5,391 nucleotides of DNA from Pyrinomonadaceae bacterium (lineage in GTDB: Bacteria; Acidobacteriota; Blastocatellia; Pyrinomonadales; Pyrinomonadaceae), in assembly GCA_014379075.1 (NCBI GenBank), contig JACMMN010000107.1, positions 1 to 5,391 of the forward strand. The letters run 5' to 3'. How positions within the stretch are numbered: the first letter of the stretch is position 1; each line of letters opens with the position of its first letter. The notes under the pieces were generated by a model, which worked only from the letters and a program-made list of their open reading frames with translations, had not been told where the DNA came from and ran no database searches. The translations under genes and the position numbers were made by a program. Shown piece after piece: positions 1 through 4,291 of this stretch.

Positions 1-3
1 ACA

Positions 4-219
4 TTGGATTTTACGCCTCGTCCTAAAATTCGGCTGGGCGAGGTTGAAAGGTTGATAAAGCGGCACCGGATCATTGTCCCGCCGCCATCGCGGCAGACTT
101 TGGTGCGGATGTGCGAGGACGGAACATTCGAGACGGCGGGAAACGGGCCGAGTTCGATCGGATGGTTAGTGTTTGAAGATTCTTTTCAGAAGTGGGCGAA
201 GGAAATGGACGGAGCCTAA
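4..219 (+). CDS. Small excisionase/MerR-like helix-turn-helix protein (5' end possibly outside window)
   Basis: A 71-residue frame opening with TTG at base 4 and ending in TAA. Only one codon precedes it in the window, so the true start may lie upstream. The middle and C-terminal half has the pattern of a small winged helix-turn-helix of the excisionase/MerR type: a TLVRMCEDGTFETA stretch (about residues 32-45; helix, then Gly-x-Phe turn), a short loop, then GWLVFEDSFQKWAKEM (about 53-68), matching the usual arrangement of a wing strand followed by a final helix with a conserved Trp. Such proteins bind DNA and act in recombination directionality or as small regulators. It lies about 590 bases upstream of the phage capsid cassette on the same strand, so a regulatory or excision role for that element is possible but inferred. 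No integrase is visible to pair it with. Confidence 0.6.
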   Translation: MDFTPRPKIRLGEVERLIKRHRIIVPPPSRQTLVRMCEDGTFETAGNGPSSIGWLVFEDSFQKWAKEMDGA

Positions 220-285
220 GTTTGATTCGGCTAAGAACCGAGAGTATCGGCGCAGGGCAAATTTAGACTGCCTAACGCCATTCGA

Positions 286-489
286 CTACTGACGTTCCGG
301 AGCCGAAATTTGCGTGTATGTGACCTCCGTCGAGTGTACATCCTGGTCATCGTCCAGCCTGAAATACTTCCGGCCGACGATATTGCCGTTGTTACCCTTT
401 TCATAGGAGAAAAGAGTCTGCTTAGGCACACCTTGAAAATGCTTTTTTTCTATCTGTCCGTCGGCGTGTAGTAATTTTGCGGTCTTCAT
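286..489 (-). CDS. Possible small hypothetical protein (67 aa)
   Basis: A minus-strand frame of 67 codons starting at ATG 489 (MKTAKLLHADGQ) and ending in TAG at 286-288. I do not recognise a family. The composition is protein-like: mixed charged and aromatic residues, few rare residues, and a C-terminal GRKYFRLDDDQDV segment that reads like an exposed beta-strand domain. No signal peptide or membrane helix is seen. The frame extends upstream to another ATG at 576, but those 29 extra residues are rich in Arg and Cys and look non-coding. No Shine-Dalgarno sequence precedes either start. An AT-rich stretch containing TAATAT sits just before ATG 489 and could be a promoter -10 box for a nearly leaderless message, but no -35 is apparent. 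It is convergent with the gene ending at 219. It could be a chance frame. Confidence 0.35.
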   Translation of the reverse strand: MKTAKLLHADGQIEKKHFQGVPKQTLFSYEKGNNGNIVGRKYFRLDDDQDVHSTEVTYTQISAPERQ

Positions 490-810
490 AAATATTAAAC
501 AGACAGGTCGTTTTGGGAATTCGCGCCGTGCAAAACCGCGCCATTTTTCGCCGCAATCCAGTGCACGATTGTACATAGGATAAGGCGATCAATGTCGCCG
601 CGACGGAAATCTCTAGATACTGACGAATTTAACTGGGCGTTGACATAATCATAACACCATAACGTCCGGAATAATAGCTATAAAATCAATCTTCCTGCAC
701 GCGTTTCAAAGACCATCCAAATCATTCCAATTATTCTAATCATTCCTTTCATTCGCATCGTCAAAATTGGTATTCAATTCCGCGATGGATGCGTTTAGGC
801 TCCTCGGTGT
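490..810. other. Gene-poor region before the capsid cassette
   Basis: About 320 bases with no convincing gene. The right two-thirds is clearly more AT-rich than the flanking genes. It contains three spaced copies of CATAA (644, 650, 658), a TTGACA hexamer at 640-645 without a correctly spaced -10 box, a TATAAA at 679-684, the 9-bp tandem repeat block at 720-755, and a short inverted repeat AATTG/CAATT at 765-779. This is where the promoter and operators of the scaffold-coat operon should lie, but no classical -35/-10 pair can be named. Confidence 0.5.
720..755. repeat. Four tandem copies of a 9-bp repeat
   Basis: The units are AATCATTCC (720-728), AATTATTCT (729-737), AATCATTCC (738-746) and TTTCATTCG (747-755). 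Units 1 and 3 are identical; the others keep the central ATTC. A weaker match precedes them at 711-719. The 9-bp period is close to one helical turn, so repeated copies would face the same side of the DNA, as for a cooperative protein-binding array. The block ends 55 bases before the scaffold start codon. The binding partner is unknown; the small helix-turn-helix protein at 4-219 is one candidate. Confidence 0.6.
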
Positions 811-1281
811 ATGAATAAAACAAATACAACCAAACGAGGAGACGCCGAGACGGAACAAAGCGAGCACGTAGTCGCGAGTCCGGATCCCGTGTCCGAAAGC
901 AGCACCGAAACCGAAAGGTTGAGGACGGAAAATGAAACCTTAAAAATGGCGATCAAGCTGCGTAATGCGCGCGAGCAGATCACGCAGTCACTCGTTAGAT
1001 ACGGCGCATTATCACCTGGCCTCCTGTTCGATTCGGCGCAGGCGAACTTGCAGTTCGATGAGAACGGGCAGGTTACGAACGGCGCCGCACTTCTTGAACA
1101 TTTGAAGAAAATGCATCCTGAACAGTTTCGCCCGGACCGGCCTCAAAATTCTATTGACGGCGGAGCCGGCGGCGGTAGTCCGGCAGCCTATCTCACAAAA
1201 GAAGCCCTGTCGCGAATGACATCCACGGAGATCGCAAAGCTCGATTGGCATGAAGTCAGACGAGTGTTGAGCGAGCGTTGA
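811..1281 (+). CDS. Phage scaffolding-like protein
   Basis: A 156-residue acidic, polar protein directly upstream of the coat gene, the usual place for a capsid scaffold. Residues about 1-33 are low-complexity Thr/Glu/Ser. Residues about 33-60 (TETERLRTENETLKMAIK and onward) are a charged heptad-like helix, a probable coiled coil. A middle segment (about 63-100) is more compact, a Gly-rich linker follows at about 118-124, and the C-terminal 30 residues (YLTKEALSRMTSTEIAKLDW then HEVRRVLSER) form two short basic helices. That arrangement matches phage scaffolds of the Gp20/P22 kind, whose C-terminal basic helix-turn-helix binds coat protein. The role would be to guide shell assembly and then leave. 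ATG 811 is the only good start, because an in-frame TAG lies at 796, yet no Shine-Dalgarno sequence precedes it. The family call is inferred from architecture and position, not a named signature. Confidence 0.7.
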   Translation: MNKTNTTKRGDAETEQSEHVVASPDPVSESSTETERLRTENETLKMAIKLRNAREQITQSLVRYGALSPGLLFDSAQANLQFDENGQVTNGAALLEHLKKMHPEQFRPDRPQNSIDGGAGGGSPAAYLTKEALSRMTSTEIAKLDWHEVRRVLSER

Positions 1282-1317
1282 ATCGATTCAAAGGAGCATT
1301 CTTAAACCACAGCAAAA

Positions 1318-1350
1318 TTACGCTTAAGGCGTAACACTAAACTTAAAGGA
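1318..1350 (+). promoter_or_regulatory. Hairpin and Shine-Dalgarno before the coat gene
   Basis: In the 75-base gap between scaffold and coat genes, TTACGC (1318-1323) pairs with GCGTAA (1329-1334) around a 5-base loop. It is followed by the Shine-Dalgarno AAAGGA at 1345-1350, six bases before ATG 1357. The strong site fits the need for much more coat protein than scaffold. The small hairpin might shield the mRNA or modulate translation, which is inference. Confidence 0.6.
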
Positions 1351-1356
1351 AAAACT

Positions 1357-2208
1357 ATGTCACTACAATTTATACCAACAGTATGGGCGGCACGCTTGCT
1401 TGCCGCTCTAGAAAAATCTCTCGTATATGGACAGGCGAATGTGTCTAACCGCGATTACGAGGGTGAGATCCGGGAAGCCGGAAATACCGTGAAGATAGCG
1501 TCGATCGGCGACGTCACGATCGGCGATTACGAAAAGGATACGGACATTTCCGCACCGGAGATACTGACCGATTCGGATCAGTCGCTGATCATCGACCAGT
1601 CGAAGTACTTCAATTTCTATGTGGACAGCGTCGACCGTGCCCAGCAGAACGTGAATGTGCTCGACGAAGCAATGCGCCGTTCGGCGTGGGCGCTGCGTGA
1701 AAAAGCGGACACGTATCTGGCCGGCATTATGGATGCGGCCGTGCCTGCGGGAAACAAGATCGGCTCGATCGCAACTCCTAAGGTGCCGACAAAGGATGAT
1801 GCCTACGAATATCTCGTCGACCTGGGCGTGCTTCTGGATGAGGCAAACGTGCCGCTTGACGGCCGTTTCGTTATCGTCCCGGCGTGGTATCACGGGTTGC
1901 TGCTAAAGGATGAAAGATTCGTCAACGCGGGCACATTCCAGAGTGATGCGGCTCTTTCAAACGGCCAGGTCGGCAGTGCCGCGGGATTTCGCATCCTGAA
2001 ATCGAATAATGTTCCGAATACAACGGCAACGAAATACAAGATAATTGCCGGCCATTCCGTAGCGACCGCGTATGTCGAACAGGTCGTCGATCTGCAAACC
2101 TACAAACCCGAGAAGCGTTTCGGCGACGCGGTAAAAGGCCTTCATGTTTACGGAGCCAAAGTCGTGCGTCCGACTGCGTTAGCTGAATTGATCGCTAACA
2201 AAGCGTAG
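1357..2208 (+). CDS. Phage major capsid (coat) protein, P22/HK97 fold
   Basis: A 283-residue protein with the features of P22-coat-type major capsid proteins. The N-terminal arm (MSLQFIPTVWAARLLAALEK) resembles those used to contact neighbouring subunits. It is followed by an extended acidic strand region (about 45-85, including GDYEKDTDISAPEILTDSDQ), a likely E-loop. A long helix at about 100-125 (DEAMRRSAWALREKADTYLA) is the expected spine helix. FVIVPAWYHGLLLKDERFVN (about 172-191) and VGSAAGFRILKSNNVPN (about 207-223) are typical of the P and A domains. At 283 residues it is much shorter than P22 gp5 (about 430), consistent with lacking the inserted domain seen there. A good Shine-Dalgarno sits six bases upstream, and the scaffold gene precedes it in the same operon. 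No adjacent prohead protease is visible. The capsid fold is secure; the exact family less so. Confidence 0.9.
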   Translation: MSLQFIPTVWAARLLAALEKSLVYGQANVSNRDYEGEIREAGNTVKIASIGDVTIGDYEKDTDISAPEILTDSDQSLIIDQSKYFNFYVDSVDRAQQNVNVLDEAMRRSAWALREKADTYLAGIMDAAVPAGNKIGSIATPKVPTKDDAYEYLVDLGVLLDEANVPLDGRFVIVPAWYHGLLLKDERFVNAGTFQSDAALSNGQVGSAAGFRILKSNNVPNTTATKYKIIAGHSVATAYVEQVVDLQTYKPEKRFGDAVKGLHVYGAKVVRPTALAELIANKA

Positions 2209-2210
2209 AA

Positions 2211-2333
2211 AATAAAACGCGGATCGAGCGGATAGTACATCTTCCCGGATTTGGAAATACAAATATTTTGGCTGCATCGCCCTCAAATTCAGGTCCGCGA
2301 CGATCCGTACTATCGCCCGATCCGCGTTCGATT
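2211..2333. repeat. Long imperfect inverted repeat between the coat gene and the next gene
   Basis: The left arm (2211-2238) and right arm (2307-2333) are reverse complements apart from three mismatches and one bulged base (about 24 pairs); the core reads ACGCGGATCG on the left and CGATCCGCGT on the right. Pairing can continue inward: ATCTTC (2239-2244) with GACGAT (2299-2304), or CCCGGATTTG (2244-2253) with CAAATTCAGG (2284-2293), and a terminal AAATA/TATTT hairpin with loop CAAA at 2255-2268. As RNA it would be one long stem of about 120 nt starting three bases after the coat stop codon. No T-run follows, so it is not an ordinary terminator. It could be an mRNA stabiliser or processing site, or a small palindromic element. 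Confidence 0.85.
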
Positions 2334-2346
2334 CGTCATTAAAACT

Positions 2347-2676
2347 ATGCCTGAAACACCAATAGAAAAACTAAAGAAAATGACCGCGTGGGATTCTGAT
2401 CCCGCTTTAATCCTAACCGAGCTCGAAGAGATATTGGCTCAATCCAGCCGCCCCGACGCTCTCGGACTCGAGCCGCAGCACGAAAATTGGACACCGACCT
2501 ATTCCCTAAACGCCGCGGCCGAATCGGCCTGGCTTGTCAAAGCCGGAAGGGCTAGCTCGCTAAACGAGGTCGATCCGCCGGGCTCCGGCATCGTGACGTC
2601 AAAAGTGTTTGACAACTGCCGCTCAATGGCCCGGGTATACGCCGCCAAAAAACTAACGAGCGTAGCTACGAGATAA
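2347..2676 (+). CDS. Unknown protein of the capsid cassette (109 aa)
   Basis: A 109-residue protein that I cannot assign to a family. It is soluble and mostly helical, with no signal or membrane segment. An acidic N-terminal half (AWDSDPALILTELEEILA) is followed by a Pro/Asn/Trp segment (about 45-53) and a helix AAESAWLVKAGRASSLNEVD (about 56-75), then a basic C-terminus (MARVYAAKKLTSVATR). As the only gene between the coat gene and the operon terminator, it could be a head-completion, adaptor or decoration protein; this rests on position alone. ATG 2347 was chosen although the frame is open back to TTG 2251, because the upstream part lies inside the inverted repeat. No Shine-Dalgarno precedes ATG 2347; a second ATG at 2380 is another possibility. 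Low-level translation, perhaps affected by the upstream stem, is plausible. Confidence 0.65.
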   Translation: MPETPIEKLKKMTAWDSDPALILTELEEILAQSSRPDALGLEPQHENWTPTYSLNAAAESAWLVKAGRASSLNEVDPPGSGIVTSKVFDNCRSMARVYAAKKLTSVATR

Positions 2677-2701
2677 TATACGCATAAGCATATAAGCTAT
2701 C

Positions 2702-2731
2702 AGCGGACGGTCATTGGCCGTCCGCTTTTTT
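2702..2731 (+). terminator. Intrinsic terminator of the capsid operon
   Basis: AGCGGACGG (2702-2710) pairs perfectly with CCGTCCGCT (2718-2726) across a 7-base loop and is followed by six T residues (2726-2731). It lies 25 bases after the stop of the 109-aa gene. The T-run is only on the plus-strand side, so it serves the capsid operon and protects the convergent PHP gene, whose stop is 13 bases further on. Confidence 0.93.
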
Positions 2732-2744
2732 ATAGGGCGGGCGA

Positions 2745-3956
2745 TCAACGCTCCGAAGTGCTTGGTGATCCGCTGATCGTAAAACCTGTATCTCCCGTCT
2801 TTTTCTCGCTGCGTCCGATGTCGGTATCGCCGACGGTAAGGGCGATTATCGGCTGAACGGCCGGATGTGCAAGTACTGACAAAGCGATGAACGCAAAGTT
2901 TGTCCATTTCGGCACCCGGCCGTTCCAATGGTCGGTCAGTGTTCTCAATCCATTCCCGTCATCAAAATCGAAGTAAACTCGGTCGGGCCATTTTCTACTG
3001 CCTTCGGAAAAATGCTCGTAATTGCCGAGTATCTGCGCGATCGATCGGAGCTGGCGCGAGGGCAGCGGGTCTTTATATTCCGGCATAACGACTATCCGGC
3101 TGAAAGCGTCGTTCCTGACTTCACCGACAAACTCTGCGAACGACTCTGCTTCGGTGACATTGATCATTGTATTCGATTGGCAGCAGTGCCTGTCGCCGCC
3201 CGATACCAACGGAAGGCAAATAGAGTTCGCGAGGCCGATGACAGCCTGATTTTCGGACCAGGTACGAAATCCGTTGATCTCGAGCGCGTGTATCCAATCG
3301 GCGTGTTCGGCGACAAACCGGGCAAGCGACCTTTCGTGGCTTTGCTGGCCTATCATTTCGATATCCCAGATCGGGTGGTTAAGGACTATGAGGACATCGG
3401 GAAATTCATTGAGCATCTCGAAGATCTCATGAAGACGCCCGTTGTCCGGTTCGCCTTTTGCGTGGGTATAATCAAGTAGGTCCGCGGTAATAGCCTCGGC
3501 GTGTTCGATCGGCAAATTATGGACGCCAACGTGAAAAAACGCGTTTTCAAAAGGAACGGTCCATTCCATCGATATCGGCGCAACCGCACCGTCGATGTCC
3601 CGGCGAATTTCAAGATTGCCGTTTATGCTGTCATGGTCGGTGATGGACACCATCGCCTCAAGGCCAAGTTTCGCCAGGTTCTCCTTCTCCATACGAAACA
3701 CATCGTGGCCCGTTAGCGGCGGCGTCCAGTGGCCTGTCGTAAAGTCGGGAAGCCGTCCGTCGCGCTCCAATTTCCGCCGCATTTCCCGCCGCCAGAAATA
3801 CGAGACCACCGGAATGCGTTCCGCATAATAAGGGACAAAATCCAGCAGTTCTTTTGAATGGAGCGTGTGACAGTGAAGCGAGACACCCGTTCTGGCGGCT
3901 TCACCCAAACCTTCTCCGCGATCCAGGAAACACACATTTTTCGAATTGTTATACAT
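2745..3956 (-). CDS. PHP-domain metal-dependent phosphoesterase
   Basis: A 403-residue minus-strand protein of the PHP (polymerase and histidinol phosphatase) superfamily, whose members hydrolyse phosphoester bonds at a multi-metal centre. Visible motifs in family order: SLHCHTLHS (about 26-34, the HxH motif I), SITDHD (about 104-109, motif II), a Glu and two His in MEWTVPFENAFFHVGVHN (about 130-147), LNHPIWD (about 192-198), ALEINGF (about 224-230) and SGGDRH (about 252-257, the last metal ligands). All key metal residues appear present, so it is probably active; the substrate is unknown. An insert rich in charged residues (about 35-90) separates motifs I and II. Residues about 270-403 lie beyond the PHP core and are unassigned. 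ATG 3956 was chosen over the longer frame (ATG 4007) because AAGGAGG lies six bases before it. It is likely a host gene, convergent with the capsid operon and divergent from trmFO. Confidence 0.88.
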   Translation of the reverse strand: MYNNSKNVCFLDRGEGLGEAARTGVSLHCHTLHSKELLDFVPYYAERIPVVSYFWRREMRRKLERDGRLPDFTTGHWTPPLTGHDVFRMEKENLAKLGLEAMVSITDHDSINGNLEIRRDIDGAVAPISMEWTVPFENAFFHVGVHNLPIEHAEAITADLLDYTHAKGEPDNGRLHEIFEMLNEFPDVLIVLNHPIWDIEMIGQQSHERSLARFVAEHADWIHALEINGFRTWSENQAVIGLANSICLPLVSGGDRHCCQSNTMINVTEAESFAEFVGEVRNDAFSRIVVMPEYKDPLPSRQLRSIAQILGNYEHFSEGSRKWPDRVYFDFDDGNGLRTLTDHWNGRVPKWTNFAFIALSVLAHPAVQPIIALTVGDTDIGRSEKKTGDTGFTISGSPSTSER

Positions 3957-3962
3957 CCGCGT

Positions 3963-3969
3963 CCTCCTT
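3963..3969 (-). promoter_or_regulatory. Strong ribosome-binding site of the PHP gene
   Basis: The minus strand reads AAGGAGG here, a near-perfect Shine-Dalgarno, followed by a six-base spacer and ATG at 3956. It fixes the start and rules out the 17-residue longer version that begins inside the terminator hairpin. Confidence 0.92.
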
Positions 3970-3978
3970 ACTTCCCGC

Positions 3979-4007
3979 AAACAAAAATGCCCGGACGATC
4001 CGGGCAT
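3979..4007 (-). terminator. Intrinsic terminator or attenuator upstream of the PHP gene
   Basis: On the minus strand a perfect 9-bp stem (ATGCCCGGA, loop TCG, TCCGGGCAT; plus coordinates 3987-4007) is followed by TTTTTGTTT (3979-3986). The U-tract ends only 22 bases before the PHP start codon and 9 bases before its Shine-Dalgarno. That leaves no room for a promoter between, so transcription of the PHP gene must pass through it. No protein gene ends upstream on this strand. It therefore either ends a small RNA or acts as an attenuator in the PHP leader. Confidence 0.8.
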
Positions 4008-4039
4008 ATAAAGGTTGATAATTTGGTCGGTCTATCGAT

Positions 4040-4057
4040 CCGCCGGCTATGCGGCGG
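4040..4057. repeat. GC-rich hairpin in the putative PHP leader
   Basis: CCGCCG (4040-4045) pairs with CGGCGG (4052-4057) across a six-base loop. On the minus strand it lies 32 bases upstream of the terminator hairpin; the two stems share no overlapping sequence, so a simple mutually exclusive antiterminator is not obvious. On the plus strand it is followed at some distance by TTGTTTT, a poor terminator tail. Confidence 0.6.
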
Positions 4058-4143
4058 GGCGTAGGTTGTTTTATAAGTGCAAAAGTAAAATCCTGGGCTG
4101 CTCTGAACATTTCGTTTTTCGGCTGCATCTGAGATTTCCAACG

Positions 4144-4240
4144 AAGCGGTAAGAATGAAGATAACCCCACTGCGTGACGGCTAAGTTACGCGGGGCTTAA
4201 TCTTGCGTTAAGAAATCGAAATGGGTGGATTTTACCGCTT
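4144..4240. repeat. Nested inverted repeats, possible structured RNA
   Basis: An outer perfect 9-bp pair, AAGCGGTAA (4144-4152) and TTACCGCTT (4232-4240), encloses a long bulged hairpin at 4158-4204. Its stem is AAGAT+AA+CCCC+GCGTGA paired with TTACGC+GGGG+TT+ATCTT, about 17 pairs around an 8-base loop. A small AATC/GATT stem (4214-4217 with 4228-4231) could complete a three-way junction. The inner hairpin is flanked by near-identical direct repeats GCGGTAAGAA (4146-4155) and GCGTTAAGAA (4205-4214). I cannot match it to a known riboswitch or RNA family, and the transcribed strand is unknown. Confidence 0.6.
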
Positions 4241-4254
4241 TGTGCGTTCGCATG

Positions 4255-4283
4255 CTGAAGCCCTATGCTTTTTCATCTATAAT
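4255..4283 (+). promoter_or_regulatory. trmFO promoter, probably giving a leaderless mRNA
   Basis: A perfect -10 box TATAAT lies at 4278-4283. A weak -35 (CTGAAG, 4255-4260) is 17 bases upstream. The expected start of transcription is about 4290-4292, which coincides with the first ATG at 4292. There is no Shine-Dalgarno between, so the message would have a leader of zero to two bases. Confidence 0.7.
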
Positions 4284-4291
4284 CACTAGCA

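Larger units (their letters stand above)
3957..4291. other. Divergent intergenic region between the PHP gene and trmFO
   Basis: 335 bases with no credible protein gene. From left to right it holds the PHP ribosome-binding site, the minus-strand terminator, a GC-rich hairpin (4040-4057), a possible minus-strand -10 box TATAAA (4070-4075, no clear -35), the structured element at 4144-4240 and the trmFO promoter. A transcript starting near 4063 would give the PHP gene a leader of about 107 nt containing both hairpins. Confidence 0.55.

Noticed and set aside
640..645. Perfect TTGACA hexamer as a -35 box
   Set aside because: No -10-like hexamer lies at 16-18 bases; CATAAC is at 12, AATAAT at 24 and TATAAA at 33 bases, so a promoter cannot be supported.
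1291..1317. AAGGAG motif after the scaffold stop, possibly for a tiny leader peptide
   Set aside because: No ATG, GTG or TTG follows at a usable distance; only ATT is present, and the coat gene has its own ribosome-binding site at 1345.
1408..1893. 161-aa open frame on the minus strand
   Set aside because: Antisense shadow of the coat gene, with Arg/His/Ile-rich composition and no ribosome-binding site.
2251..2346. 32-residue N-terminal extension of the 109-aa protein from TTG 2251
   Set aside because: The segment coincides with the loop and right arm of the inverted repeat, and its peptide is dissimilar in character to the rest; openness of the frame is probably chance.
2928..3479. 183-aa open frame on the plus strand
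   Set aside because: Shadow of the PHP gene, which has full catalytic motifs in the other direction.
3949..4170. 73-aa minus-strand frame reaching into the PHP start
   Set aside because: It runs through the terminator hairpin and the PHP Shine-Dalgarno, has no ribosome-binding site of its own, and its composition looks non-coding.
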